NCBI GenBank assembly: GCA_017849575.1
Contig: JAFIGV010000019.1
Coordinates: 248,001-312,000, forward strand
DNA from: Flavipsychrobacter sp.
GTDB taxonomy: Bacteria > Bacteroidota > Bacteroidia > Chitinophagales > Chitinophagaceae
Reading direction: 5' to 3'
Length of the DNA: 64,000 nt
Shown: in pieces, positions 1-7,458 of the stretch
Position numbering within the stretch: position 1 is the stretch's first letter
How the letters are laid out: each line of letters opens with the position of its first letter
Notes under the pieces: model-generated
What the model was told of the DNA's origin: nothing
Databases searched by the model: none
Seen by the model: only the letters and a program-made list of their open reading frames with translations
Made by a program: the position numbers and the translations under genes

Positions 1-443
1 AGAAAGCTGCCGGATATTTTGAGGGTGAAGAAAATTTTGTAGTGATCAATGTGGATGTGCTCACCAATCTCGATCTGGGCAAGATGATAGCAACGCATGA
101 GCAAAGCGGCTCGCTTGCAACATTGGCGGTGATGAACAGAGCTACATCGCGGTATCTGCTTTTTAACGATGAGATGGAGCTTTGCGGCTGGACCAATGAC
201 AAAACCGGAGAGGTGAAAATGGCGCGGGCGGCGCAACATCCGAAGCCGTTTGCGTTTAGTGGCGTGCAGGTGCTTTCAAAAAATATTCTGAATATGCCCT
301 TCTCCGGCAAATTCTCCATGATAGACGTCTTTTTGCATTTCGCGAGGACGGAGATCATCAAAGGATTTGATCATAGCGGCAATGTATTTATAGATGTGGG
401 TAAGCCCGAAAGCCTGGAAAAAGCGGGCTATTTGTTTGAGTAG
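1..443 (+). CDS. Sugar nucleotidyltransferase, C-terminal part (partial)
   Basis: This is the 3' end of a nucleotidyltransferase-fold protein of the NDP-sugar pyrophosphorylase type. The reading frame is open from the window edge, so the true start lies outside. The visible segment has a hydrophobic strand followed by NVDVLTNLDL, which resembles the metal-binding N-x-D strand of these enzymes (usually reading as N-x-D followed by a hydrophobic stretch), and ends with a GNVFIDVGKPESLEKA segment like the family's C-terminal DVGTPE-type motif. The product would transfer a nucleotide to a sugar or sugar-alcohol phosphate for cell-envelope or glycan synthesis, but the substrate cannot be read from this fragment. 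It precedes rpmI, which has its own promoter, so it is not part of the ribosomal-protein unit. Confidence 0.75.
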   Translation, partial: KAAGYFEGEENFVVINVDVLTNLDLGKMIATHEQSGSLATLAVMNRATSRYLLFNDEMELCGWTNDKTGEVKMARAAQHPKPFAFSGVQVLSKNILNMPFSGKFSMIDVFLHFARTEIIKGFDHSGNVFIDVGKPESLEKAGYLFE

Positions 444-498
444 CCGGAAGAGATGAAAAATCTTTTCCTAATAATCTTTTTCTTTTAGAATATTCCCT

Positions 499-506
499 TA
501 CTTTTG
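499..506 (+). promoter_or_regulatory. Bacteroidota -7 box for rpmI-rplT
   Basis: TACTTTTG matches the Bacteroidota primary-sigma -7 consensus TAnnTTTG and ends 19 nt before the rpmI ATG. It is followed by GCCATCCCAAAATT, which is nearly identical to the sequence just after the rpsF -7 box at about 38586. No clear TTG was seen at -33. Confidence 0.7.
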
Positions 507-525
507 CCATCCCAAAATTGAGACC

Positions 526-723
526 ATGCCAAAGGTGAAGACTCATAGCCGTGCCAAAAAGACTTTTAAAGTTACCGGCACAGGTAAGATCCGCAGGTTC
601 AAAGCGTTTAAAAGCCACCTGCTGACCAAAAAATCGAAGACACGTAAGCGCCATCTGCGCCAGTCTGCCTACGTTCATCCTGCTAACGAAGCACTGGTGA
701 AGCGTATGCTGGGCATGCGTTAA
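526..723 (+). CDS. rpmI: 50S ribosomal protein L35
   Basis: A 65-residue, strongly basic protein beginning [18 protein letters not shown], the diagnostic start of L35, with the family motif KSHLLTKKS and a C-terminal VKRMLG. Full length for the family. It is a structural protein of the large ribosomal subunit. It lies 69 nt upstream of rplT and both are read from the promoter at 499. In most bacteria infC precedes this pair, sometimes with an L20-binding leader. Here the upstream gene is a nucleotidyltransferase, so infC is not adjacent. The identification rests on whole-length similarity to the family pattern. Confidence 0.97.
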   Translation: MPKVKTHSRAKKTFKVTGTGKIRRFKAFKSHLLTKKSKTRKRHLRQSAYVHPANEALVKRMLGMR

Positions 724-792
724 TCGTTCAGGTTCCCCGGCACGAATAGTCCCCGGGCATTTAAGTAATTTGAAAAAAGTAAAAAGTAAAAC

Positions 793-1137
793 ATGCCACG
801 TTCGGTAAATGCGGTCGCTTCCCGCGCAAGAAGAAAGAAAATTTTAAAGCAAGCCAAAGGCTTCTACGGTAAACGTAAAAACGTCTATACCGTTGCGAAA
901 AACGTACTCGAAAAAGGTCTTGGCTACAAGTATGTAGGTCGTAAGATCAAGAAACGCGATTACCGCTCATTGTGGATCGCTCGTATCAACGCCGGTTGCC
1001 GCGAAGAAGGTATCAGCTATTCTCAGTTTATGGGTAAGCTCTCTGCTAAAGGCATCGACCTCAACCGCAAGGTACTGGCAGACCTTGCCATGAACGAGCC
1101 TGCTTCTTTTAAAGCATTGATCGCTCAGGTAAAGTAA
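793..1137 (+). CDS. rplT: 50S ribosomal protein L20
   Basis: A 114-residue basic protein starting [26 protein letters not shown], with [18 protein letters not shown] and the [12 protein letters not shown] segment typical of L20. L20 is needed early in 50S assembly and in many bacteria represses its own operon by binding the leader. It follows rpmI, and the 69-nt gap contains an A-rich stretch just before the ATG, the usual Bacteroidota translation-initiation context in place of a Shine-Dalgarno. A strong hairpin terminator follows at 1171. Confidence 0.97.
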   Translation: MPRSVNAVASRARRKKILKQAKGFYGKRKNVYTVAKNVLEKGLGYKYVGRKIKKRDYRSLWIARINAGCREEGISYSQFMGKLSAKGIDLNRKVLADLAMNEPASFKALIAQVK

Positions 1138-1170
1138 AAAGCTAACTCCCGAAAGGGTGAAATGATACAG

Positions 1171-1198
1171 ACCGCATTCAAAAGAGTGCGGTTTTTTT
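1171..1198 (+). terminator. Rho-independent terminator after rplT
   Basis: ACCGCATTC and GAGTGCGGT form a 9-bp stem (one G-T pair) around an AAAA loop, followed by seven T residues. It sits between rplT and the convergent GNAT gene, whose last codons it touches. Confidence 0.85.
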
Positions 1199-1748
1199 AT
1201 GGCGTCCAATCTTCCTTTACCAAACCATACAGCACATCATCCACAAGCTCGCCCGACGCAAGGCAAAAGTCTTTGCGCAACGTTCCTTCATGCCGAAATC
1301 CGCATTTTTCCGCCAGGCGCCTGCTTGCCAGGTTGTCTTCCATCGCCACGAGATATAACCGGTTAAATCCAAGTTCGCTGAAGCAATGGCTTATCAGGAG
1401 CCGGAAGGCATGAGTCATGATTCCCTTTCCTTCAAGATCCTTATCAATAAAGTAGGCGAATTCAGCTTTAGGAACCCGCCAGTTGATATTTTTCAAAAAG
1501 AATAGTCCTTGCAAATCACTGGCTTCGTCCACAATTACAAAGCAAAACCATGCTCTATTAGTCCTTTCTGCTAACTGCCGTTCAAAATATTGCCGGCAAC
1601 TTTCCTCCGAAGTAATCGCCGAAACAGTTACGGGAAAGTAGTCCTGTAAACGATTGCGATTCCGGTCGATCATGTCAAAAAAGCTACCGACATCGGTCGG
1701 AGCCAGTTCGCGCAAAAAAAGTGAAGGTTCAATGGGTAGTGGTTTCAT
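1197..1748 (-). CDS. GNAT family N-acetyltransferase (RimJ/RimL-like)
   Basis: A 183-residue single-domain acetyltransferase. The order of strands, the segment around IDKDLEGKGIMTHAFRLL (acetyl-CoA pyrophosphate-binding loop, here G-K-G-I) and the later LVAMEDNLASRRLAEKCGFRHEG (the N-x-x-S/A-R-x-x-x-E-x-x-G-F-x-x-E-G signature) place it with the RimJ/RimL/ribosomal-protein-serine group. The likely reaction is transfer of an acetyl group from acetyl-CoA to an amine, but the target is not determined. Its start ATG overlaps the ispE stop by 4 nt, so the two genes are translationally coupled, with ispE first. Confidence 0.85.
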   Translation of the reverse strand: MKPLPIEPSLFLRELAPTDVGSFFDMIDRNRNRLQDYFPVTVSAITSEESCRQYFERQLAERTNRAWFCFVIVDEASDLQGLFFLKNINWRVPKAEFAYFIDKDLEGKGIMTHAFRLLISHCFSELGFNRLYLVAMEDNLASRRLAEKCGFRHEGTLRKDFCLASGELVDDVLYGLVKEDWTP

Positions 1749-2551
1749 AGCAAATAGTGGGAGTTGATCTTCTCAATAACTGCCTTTCGCCCTTTAGGAA
1801 AAATACCATAGAGCGCCGACCCGCTTCCGCTCATGGAGGCATAAAGCGCGCCTTGCTTATACAATTCTTCTTTTATCTCTTTCAACTGTGGATGTGCCTG
1901 AAAAACCGGCACCTCAAAATCATTACTGATGGCATCTTTCCAGTCCTCAACGCGGAGCGCCGCGATTTCTTTTAGATTAAACCCTGCCTCTTTGGGTTGC
2001 AACATCTGAAAAGCCTGGGCTGTCGAAACATGCACATCAGGGCATATCAACTGAATAGAATAGTCTGCCAAATCAAGCGCAATGTCTTCCATTTTTTCGC
2101 CCCTGCCGCGCGCAAACTGTGCTGTGTTGTAAATGAAAAACGGACAATCGCTGCCGAGCAGTAAGGCGTAATTTGACAGTTGTTCTTTTGTTAGATTGAG
2201 TTTTCCAAAGTCATTGATGAGTTGCAACATGAAAGCGCCGTCTGCCGACCCTCCGCCAAGTCCCGCGCCCATGGGTATTAGTTTGTGCAGGTAAATTTCA
2301 ATCTCGGGCAGCAAACCGGGAAATTCCTGTTTCATGAGTTGCCAGGCTTTCCAGACCAGATTGTTTTGTTCGTTGCACTGAATGCTCTTTCCTGTGAGGG
2401 TAAGCGTGCTTTCCGCCTTTGCCGGTACAATTTCCAGTACATCTTTTAGCCCTACCGGATAAAAAATCGTTTCCAGATCGTGGTAGCCGTCGCTGCGGCG
2501 ATTGGTGACGTATAATCCGATGTTGATTTTACAATTGGGGAAGCAGATCAT
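1745..2551 (-). CDS. ispE: 4-diphosphocytidyl-2-C-methyl-D-erythritol kinase
   Basis: A GHMP-fold kinase of 268 residues that phosphorylates CDP-methylerythritol in the MEP isoprenoid pathway. The glycine-rich ATP-binding loop [14 protein letters not shown] lies at about residues 93-106, and the N-terminus [19 protein letters not shown] is the standard IspE start. The frame opens 24 codons further upstream, but those residues are not homologous, so the ATG at 2551 is chosen. A near-consensus -7 box (TACTTTTA) lies upstream on the minus strand. The C-terminal [11 protein letters not shown] is the second conserved glycine-rich motif. The MEP product feeds all isoprenoids, including the prenyl donor for the GGGP synthase near 59 kb. 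Confidence 0.95.
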   Translation of the reverse strand: MICFPNCKINIGLYVTNRRSDGYHDLETIFYPVGLKDVLEIVPAKAESTLTLTGKSIQCNEQNNLVWKAWQLMKQEFPGLLPEIEIYLHKLIPMGAGLGGGSADGAFMLQLINDFGKLNLTKEQLSNYALLLGSDCPFFIYNTAQFARGRGEKMEDIALDLADYSIQLICPDVHVSTAQAFQMLQPKEAGFNLKEIAALRVEDWKDAISNDFEVPVFQAHPQLKEIKEELYKQGALYASMSGSGSALYGIFPKGRKAVIEKINSHYLL

Positions 2552-2694
2552 AGCATGCAATGCGGCGTAAAAGTAAGTGAAATCAGAAATCAGAAGCCGC
2601 AAAAACTGCTTCCGTTGCGGCATCCGGCGCGTTCAAGGCATGATGAGGCATGTCCTCAAACAGGTCCGAAAGCGCATAATCCGAAATACGACCG

Positions 2695-2702
2695 TATTTT
2701 TG
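2695..2702 (+). promoter_or_regulatory. Bacteroidota -7 box for the ABC ATPase gene
   Basis: TATTTTTG fits TAnnTTTG and ends 17 nt before the ATG at 2720. This supports that start rather than the in-frame opening at 2555, which would place the promoter inside the coding sequence. Confidence 0.65.
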
Positions 2703-2719
2703 AAATCAGCACAACAGTT

Positions 2720-3445
2720 ATGGAGGCAGTCATCAGTTTAACGGATATTCGGAAGAGCTATTTTTTGGGGAAGCAGGAGTTGCCGGTTCTTAAAGGCATT
2801 GACCTGAAGATAGCCCGCAATGAATACGTTGCCCTGATGGGTCCCTCCGGCTCGGGCAAATCCACGCTTATGAATATTTTGGGTTGCCTCGATACGCCCA
2901 CCAAAGGTCAATACATTCTCAATGGCAAGGACGTGAGCAGAATGGAAGATGATGAGCTGGCAGACGTGCGCAACACAGAAATCGGTTTTGTCTTTCAGCA
3001 GTTCAATTTATTACCCAGGCTCACCGCCTGGGAAAATGTAGCCCTGCCGCTGATCTATGCAGGAGCCGGCAAGGCTGAACGCGAAGAGCGTGCAAAAGCG
3101 ATGTTGGAAAAAGTAGGACTCGCCGATCGTTCGCACCACAAACCCAATGAACTTTCGGGTGGTCAGAGCCAACGTGTGGCAATAGCCCGTGCCTTGATCA
3201 ACAATCCTTCGCTGCTGCTTGCCGACGAACCCACCGGAAACCTCGATACCAAGACTTCTGTGGAGATTATGGATCTCTTCAGTAAAATTCATGATCAGGG
3301 GAATACAGTAGTGCTGGTAACCCACGAGGAAGATATTGCCAACTTTACCAGGCGCATTGTGCGCATTCGCGATGGTGTGGTGGAAAGTGATCTGCTTACC
3401 AGCCAGCAACCCGCTATAAAAGAAAAATCATCCCATGGCATTTAA
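2720..3445 (+). CDS. ABC transporter ATP-binding protein (LolD/MacB type)
   Basis: A 241-residue ATPase with Walker [10 protein letters not shown] at 41-49, a Q-loop at VFQQFNL, signature LSGGQ at 145-149, Walker B LLLADE at 165-170 with following PTGNLD, and switch His202. The sequence is of the LolD/MacB/FtsE type, whose members power lipoprotein release or peptide/antibiotic export and use a separate MacB-like permease. No permease is adjacent, so its partner is encoded elsewhere. The 3' end overlaps the next gene by 11 nt, suggesting co-translation with the cobalamin adenosyltransferase, an association with no obvious functional reason. Confidence 0.9.
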   Translation: MEAVISLTDIRKSYFLGKQELPVLKGIDLKIARNEYVALMGPSGSGKSTLMNILGCLDTPTKGQYILNGKDVSRMEDDELADVRNTEIGFVFQQFNLLPRLTAWENVALPLIYAGAGKAEREERAKAMLEKVGLADRSHHKPNELSGGQSQRVAIARALINNPSLLLADEPTGNLDTKTSVEIMDLFSKIHDQGNTVVLVTHEEDIANFTRRIVRIRDGVVESDLLTSQQPAIKEKSSHGI

Positions 3446-3995
3446 GATATACACAAAGACCGGTGATAAAGGACTGACAAGCCTTATCGGAGGTGTGCGC
3501 GTTCCCAAAAATCATATCCGCATAGAGAGCTATGGAACAGTAGATGAGCTCAACTCCCAGTTGGGTATGGTAACCGACCTGGCGCAAAATGAACAGATAA
3601 GCGAATGGCTGCGAGAAGTTCAGGACCGGCTTTTTACCATTGGTTCAGTATTGGCAACGAGCCCGGAAAAAGAAGTGAAGATGAAGTTGCCGGATCTGCA
3701 TACAGAAGATGTACAATGGCTGGAGCAACATATTGACAAGATGAATGAAGCGCTGCCCGAAATGAGGTCGTTCATTCTTCCAGGCGGACATGTAGCTGCG
3801 TCTTCGGCTCATGTGGCGCGCTGCATCTGTCGTCGTGCCGAGCGTATTTGCGTAGCGATGCAGGAGCAGGATGAAGAAGTGCCGGAGCTCATATTACAAT
3901 ACCTCAACCGCCTTTCTGATTTTTTGTTTGTTCTTGCCCGTTACATCGTCATCATAAACGGCGGAGAAGATATTCCCTGGAGAGCAAGGGTGTGA
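3435..3995 (+). CDS. Cob(I)alamin adenosyltransferase, PduO type
   Basis: This 186-residue protein would transfer the adenosyl group of ATP to cob(I)alamin to give adenosylcobalamin. The N-terminal ATP-binding motif [11 protein letters not shown] (residues 7-17), the [11 protein letters not shown] segment and the C-terminal [10 protein letters not shown] helix followed by [14 protein letters not shown] are hallmarks of the PduO/MMAB family. Length is normal for a single-domain member. The start overlaps the upstream ABC ATPase gene by 11 nt. Adenosylcobalamin is required by methylmalonyl-CoA mutase, and a stand-alone B12-binding mutase subunit lies at 44583, so the two could serve one pathway (inference). 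Confidence 0.93.
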   Translation: MAFKIYTKTGDKGLTSLIGGVRVPKNHIRIESYGTVDELNSQLGMVTDLAQNEQISEWLREVQDRLFTIGSVLATSPEKEVKMKLPDLHTEDVQWLEQHIDKMNEALPEMRSFILPGGHVAASSAHVARCICRRAERICVAMQEQDEEVPELILQYLNRLSDFLFVLARYIVIINGGEDIPWRARV

Positions 3996-4050
3996 AAGCG
4001 ATCAAAAGCATTACTGTTACCCGGCTTTGTTCGACATGGTAGTGAAGCGG

Positions 4051-4113
4051 TAGCGGATTTCAAATCCGCTTCATCCTTTCGTTCAGGATGCCCTTCGGAA
4101 CATCCTGAACAAC
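4051..4113 (+). repeat. Double-palindrome intergenic repeat, copy 1
   Basis: The copy contains two inverted repeats in series: AGCGGATTT-C-AAATCCGCT (perfect 9-bp arms) and GTTCAGGATG / CATCCTGAAC (perfect 10-bp arms) around a 10-nt loop that includes a CTTCGG core. A second copy lies at 4772. The pair brackets yefM-yoeB in the same orientation. It looks like a REP-type element. Confidence 0.85.
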
Positions 4114-4143
4114 TCGGAAATCATTGACATCCCATTTGAAAAA

Positions 4144-4164
4144 AGTACGTAATTTAGTACGTAA
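4144..4164 (+). promoter_or_regulatory. Candidate operator/promoter of yefM-yoeB
   Basis: AGTACGTAA occurs twice (4144-4152 and 4156-4164), 12 bp apart, ending 12 nt before the yefM ATG. Each unit contains the palindrome TACGTA. The stretch TAATTTAG across the repeats resembles a -7 box. YefM antitoxins are known to bind short palindromes overlapping their promoter, so these may be the autoregulatory sites. Confidence 0.5.
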
Positions 4165-4176
4165 AAGGAATGCTTT

Positions 4177-4431
4177 ATGAGGGTGGTGAACTATTCTGAG
4201 TTTCGCAACAAACTTGCCGAAAACCTGAACGCAGTGAATGACGATAGGGAAATAGTAGTGGTATCGAGGGCGAAAGGGAAAAACGTTGTGATCATAGACC
4301 TCGATGAGTATAATGCATTACAGGAAACCATCCATCTTACGGGCTCCAAAGCCAATCGTCAACGACTTGATGAAGCTGTGGCTGAAATGAAAGCAGGAAA
4401 ATTTTCGAAGCACAAGCTTATCGAAAAGTAG
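4177..4431 (+). CDS. yefM: Antitoxin of YefM/Phd family
   Basis: An 84-residue Phd/YefM antitoxin. The N-terminus MRVVNYSEFRNKLAENLNAV and the following VVVSRAKGKNVVIIDLDEYNALQET are the DNA-binding fold of the family, including the conserved V-x-I-D-L-x-E-Y-x-x-L-x-E-T stretch. The charged C-terminal tail (after residue 55) would wrap and neutralise the toxin. It is separated from the toxin gene by 2 nt, the usual tight coupling. The family represses its own operon, and paired nonamers just upstream are candidate binding sites. Confidence 0.93.
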   Translation: MRVVNYSEFRNKLAENLNAVNDDREIVVVSRAKGKNVVIIDLDEYNALQETIHLTGSKANRQRLDEAVAEMKAGKFSKHKLIEK

Positions 4432-4433
4432 TC

Positions 4434-4691
4434 ATGGAACTTGTGTGGCAAACCCGTGCCTGGGAGGATTATCTCTACTGGCAAGATCACGACACAAAAG
4501 TATTACAGCGTATTAACGCACTTATTAAAGACACTTTACGATCGCCCTTCAAAGGCATTGGCAAACCTGAGCCTCTAAAAGGAGACTATTCGGGTTTCTG
4601 GAGCCGACGGATTACGGATGAGCATCGTTTGGTTTATGCTGTGAAAGACGCCCGGCTGCATATACTCCAATGTAGGTTTCATTATTTGTAG
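4434..4691 (+). CDS. yoeB: mRNA interferase toxin YoeB
   Basis: An 85-residue RelE-superfamily toxin that cleaves mRNA on the ribosome. The residues known to be catalytic in E. coli YoeB are all present at the same numbers: Glu46, Arg65, His83 and Tyr84, within KPEPLKGDYSGFWSRRITDEHRLVY and the C-terminal RFHY. One extra Leu follows the terminal His-Tyr. The protein appears intact, so the module is probably functional. It is preceded by yefM and followed by the second repeat copy at 4772. Confidence 0.94.
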   Translation: MELVWQTRAWEDYLYWQDHDTKVLQRINALIKDTLRSPFKGIGKPEPLKGDYSGFWSRRITDEHRLVYAVKDARLHILQCRFHYL

Positions 4692-4771
4692 AACGGCGAC
4701 TTTTGTTTGTTTTCCTATGTTGGCGAAGCGCATGTCGAACAAAAGGATGAAAAGGATTTTTACATAAGCCA

Positions 4772-4835
4772 TAGCGGATTTCAAACCCGCTTCATCCCTT
4801 TCGTTCAGGATGCCCTTCGGAACATCCTGAACAAC
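4772..4835 (+). repeat. Double-palindrome intergenic repeat, copy 2
   Basis: Same element as at 4051, in the same orientation, with a single-base insertion and a mismatch in the first palindrome (AAACCCGCT arm). The second palindrome (GTTCAGGATG / CATCCTGAAC) and its 10-nt loop are identical. It sits between yoeB and the Lgt-like gene. Confidence 0.85.
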
Positions 4836-4888
4836 CCGCAACCCGCCAACTTTCCGCATTCAAAGAAAGAAGCTAACTTAAACCTGAA

Positions 4889-5662
4889 ATGCATTTTCCG
4901 GTTACCATATCCGTTGCAGGCACACCCGTCTTGTTGCACGGCATTTGCGAATTTCTGGGCATCTTTCTGGCATTCAGGTACTATCTGTGGCTCAAAAAGA
5001 AAACGGGCGACTTCATTGCTCCTGCGCACAGAATCACCATCGTTATAGCGGCAACGTTTGGAGCGGTATTGGGTGCAAGGTTGCTGGGCACAGCCGAAAA
5101 TATTCCCGCGTGGATGCATGCTTCAAGCCAATGGAACTATTTCTACGGCAATAAAACATTGGTCGGCGGTTTGTTGGGCGGACTTGCTGGTGTGGAGCTG
5201 GTGAAGCGAATGATGGGTGAGCGCCGGAGTAGTGGCGACTTATTTGTCTTTCCACTTTTGTTGGGAATGATTGTGGGCAGGATCGGTTGTTTCTCTGCCG
5301 GTGTTTATGAAGAGGTATATGGCTATCCATCTTCAATGCCCTGGGCAATAGATTTGGGTGATGGCATCCCGCGGCATCCGGCTACGCTTTATGAAATAGT
5401 ATTTTTGTTGCTTTTATGGATATTCCTTTTTCAATTGGATAAGAAAAAGACACTTGCCGAAGGTGCTTTGTTCAAACTGTTTCTGATCTCGTATCTGATC
5501 TTTCGCCTGTTGCTCGATTTCATTAAGCCGCATGTTGTCTATGTCGGTCCGTTTGGCGCTATACAATTAGCCTGCATGGGTGGTTTGCTTTACTATTTCA
5601 GATATTTCGTTCGCCCAAGGTTATTATTCAACCCAAAAAGATTTCCGCATTATGCCGGTTAG
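4889..5662 (+). CDS. Lgt-like integral membrane protein with altered active site
   Basis: A 257-residue multi-pass membrane protein of the prolipoprotein diacylglyceryl transferase fold. Recognisable landmarks are LVGGLLGG (91-98), GRIGCF (130-135) and PRHPATLYE (161-169), matching HGGL, GRxGNF and PRHPxQLYE of Lgt. Two residues important in E. coli Lgt are changed: the His of HGG (His103) is Val92, and the Asn of GNF (Asn146) is Cys134, while the Arg (Arg143 equivalent, Arg131) is kept. Classical transfer of diacylglycerol to lipobox cysteines is therefore doubtful. The gene overlaps the radical SAM gene by 11 nt, so they probably form one functional unit. A housekeeping lgt is expected elsewhere. 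A plain divergent Lgt remains possible. Confidence 0.8.
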   Translation: MHFPVTISVAGTPVLLHGICEFLGIFLAFRYYLWLKKKTGDFIAPAHRITIVIAATFGAVLGARLLGTAENIPAWMHASSQWNYFYGNKTLVGGLLGGLAGVELVKRMMGERRSSGDLFVFPLLLGMIVGRIGCFSAGVYEEVYGYPSSMPWAIDLGDGIPRHPATLYEIVFLLLLWIFLFQLDKKKTLAEGALFKLFLISYLIFRLLLDFIKPHVVYVGPFGAIQLACMGGLLYYFRYFVRPRLLFNPKRFPHYAG

Positions 5663-7055
5663 AAAATATACGTACTACGACTACACCCTCAGTCTTTGTC
5701 CCACCTGCCTGCAAAGGATCGAAGCGAAAATAGTTTTTGAAAATGACCGGGTGTATATGCTCAAAACCTGCCGCGATCATGGCTTTTTTAAGGTGCTGAT
5801 CGCAACGGACATTGAATATTACAAGAACATCCGCAACTACAACAAACCATCCGAAACACCGTTGCGCTTCAATACGAAAACCGAATATGGCTGTCCCTAC
5901 GACTGTGGTCTGTGTACCGATCATGAACAGCACAGTTGTCTTACCCTTGTAGAAATCACCGATCGCTGCAACCTTACCTGCCCTACCTGCTATGCCATGT
6001 CTTCTCCACACTATGGCAGACATCGTACCCTGGAAGAAGTAGAAAGGATGCTGGATATAATTGTGGCGAATGAGGGAGAACCGGATGTGGTGCAGATCAG
6101 CGGCGGTGAGCCGACCCTTCATCCACAGTTTTTTGAGATACTCGATATCGCCAAACGCAAGCCTATCAAGCATTTGATGGTCAACACAAATGGCATTCGC
6201 ATAGCTCAGGACCCGGGTTTTGCGGAGCAGCTTGCCGGCTATATGCCCGACTTTGAGATCTACTTGCAGTTCGATTCTTTCAAGCCTTCGGTGCTTGAGG
6301 TGATGCGCGGAAAGGATTTAACAGAGGTGCGTCAAAAAGCCATCGAAAAGCTCAATGCACTCAACCTTTCCACCACACTTGTGGTCACGCAGCAAAAGGA
6401 TTTGAATGAGGATGAAACCGGAAAAATAATTGAGTATGCCTTACAGCAACGCTGTGTGCGCGGCGTTACTTTTCAGCCGGTGCAGATAGCAGGAAGGTTT
6501 GAACATGATCATTCCTCGAGACGCCTCACACTTACCGATGTCCGGGATAATATTCTTTCACAAACCGGTGTTTTTCAACCCAACGATCTGATCCCTGTGC
6601 CCTGCAATCCTGATGCGCTTGCTATGGGTTATGCCCTCAAGCTGAACGGTCAGGTTTTTCCGCTTACGCGATATATTGATCCGGCACAATTGCTCAGCAG
6701 TAATTCGCGAAACACTATAGTTTACGAACAGGACAAAGGGCTCCATGAGCAGTTGTTCAACATCTTCAGCACGGGAATTTCTGTAGATCGGGTTACTGAA
6801 AATTTAAATCAGCTCTTGTGCTGTCTGCCGCAGGTGTATGCACCGGGACTCTCTTACGACAACCTTTTCCGTATCATCATCATGCGCTTTATTGACGCGT
6901 ATGATTTCGACGTGAGAGCCATCAAAAAATCCTGCGTACACATTGTAAGCAAACACGGCAAGATCATTCCCTTCGAGACCATGAACCTTTTTTATCGTGA
7001 CGAAAAAGAAGCTTATCTTAAAGATCTGAAACTTAATCTGCAACCGATTTATTAA
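5652..7055 (+). CDS. Radical SAM enzyme of class D / tetraether-synthase-like type
   Basis: A 467-residue radical SAM protein. The cluster motif is CNLTCPTC (Cys106, Cys110, Cys113), with GGEPT at 151-155. The N-terminal domain holds extra cysteines: CPTC (16-19), a C-x-x-H at 40-43, and CPYDCGLC (81-88) followed by His91, His94 and Cys96. This N-terminal pattern of two Cys pairs, TCxxHG, then CGLCxxH, is the one seen in MJ0619-type proteins, first described as class D radical SAM methylases and later shown in archaea to join lipid tails (Tes). Substrate cannot be inferred from sequence alone, but the Lgt-like neighbour suggests a lipid or lipoprotein. ATG at 5652 is chosen; the upstream in-frame extension lies inside the Lgt-like gene and lacks homology. 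Confidence 0.85.
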   Translation: MPVRKYTYYDYTLSLCPTCLQRIEAKIVFENDRVYMLKTCRDHGFFKVLIATDIEYYKNIRNYNKPSETPLRFNTKTEYGCPYDCGLCTDHEQHSCLTLVEITDRCNLTCPTCYAMSSPHYGRHRTLEEVERMLDIIVANEGEPDVVQISGGEPTLHPQFFEILDIAKRKPIKHLMVNTNGIRIAQDPGFAEQLAGYMPDFEIYLQFDSFKPSVLEVMRGKDLTEVRQKAIEKLNALNLSTTLVVTQQKDLNEDETGKIIEYALQQRCVRGVTFQPVQIAGRFEHDHSSRRLTLTDVRDNILSQTGVFQPNDLIPVPCNPDALAMGYALKLNGQVFPLTRYIDPAQLLSSNSRNTIVYEQDKGLHEQLFNIFSTGISVDRVTENLNQLLCCLPQVYAPGLSYDNLFRIIIMRFIDAYDFDVRAIKKSCVHIVSKHGKIIPFETMNLFYRDEKEAYLKDLKLNLQPIY

Positions 7056-7058
7056 TCT

Positions 7059-7343
7059 ATGCGCAAGAGCTTCACCAAAATAGTGCTGGTAAATTTGTTG
7101 ATCACGCTAGTGATTGCCGCTTTCGATTATTTTCAGGGGCACCGGATAAAATCTGCAATGTTTTCAGGGGGAGTCACCTTGCTGGTTCTCGCCATTATCA
7201 ATTTTGTGTTGGCTATCATCATTGCCATTGTCAATACTGTTGGTAAAAAAGAGAATGACTATGTAGGTTCCTTTATGCTTTTTGCAGCACTGGCACTATT
7301 GTGCAGTTTTACACTTTGTTCTTCTGGTTTTCAACTCAACTAA
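7059..7343 (+). CDS. Small three-TM membrane protein, unknown function
   Basis: A 94-residue hydrophobic protein with three probable membrane segments (about residues 8-24, 35-61 and 70-86) and a short polar loop GKKENDYVGS before the last. I do not recognise a family. It begins 3 nt after the radical SAM stop codon, so it is almost surely co-transcribed with the Lgt-like and radical SAM genes and may be an accessory subunit. A bidirectional hairpin follows at 7415. Confidence 0.75.
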   Translation: MRKSFTKIVLVNLLITLVIAAFDYFQGHRIKSAMFSGGVTLLVLAIINFVLAIIIAIVNTVGKKENDYVGSFMLFAALALLCSFTLCSSGFQLN

Positions 7344-7414
7344 GCAGCGTTCGTTGTCATTAGTTCATTGCCTGCGAGCAATATTTCAGTGAACATCCTC
7401 GCACTAAAAAAGCA

Positions 7415-7437
7415 AAAGGCAGCACCGGGCTGCCTTT
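7415..7437. terminator. Bidirectional terminator between small membrane gene and rho
   Basis: AAAGGCAGC and GCTGCCTTT form a 9-bp perfect stem around ACCGG. On the minus strand the stem is followed by a T-rich run (complement of the A-rich stretch before it), so it mainly serves rho, and it may also stop the convergent operon. Confidence 0.75.
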
Positions 7438-7458
7438 ACAAATGCTATAGCTTCAATT

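Noticed and set aside
4700-4888. Protein-coding frames between yoeB and the Lgt-like gene (for example 4707-5048).
   Set aside because: They run through the palindromic repeat and into another gene, with no homology or sensible start.
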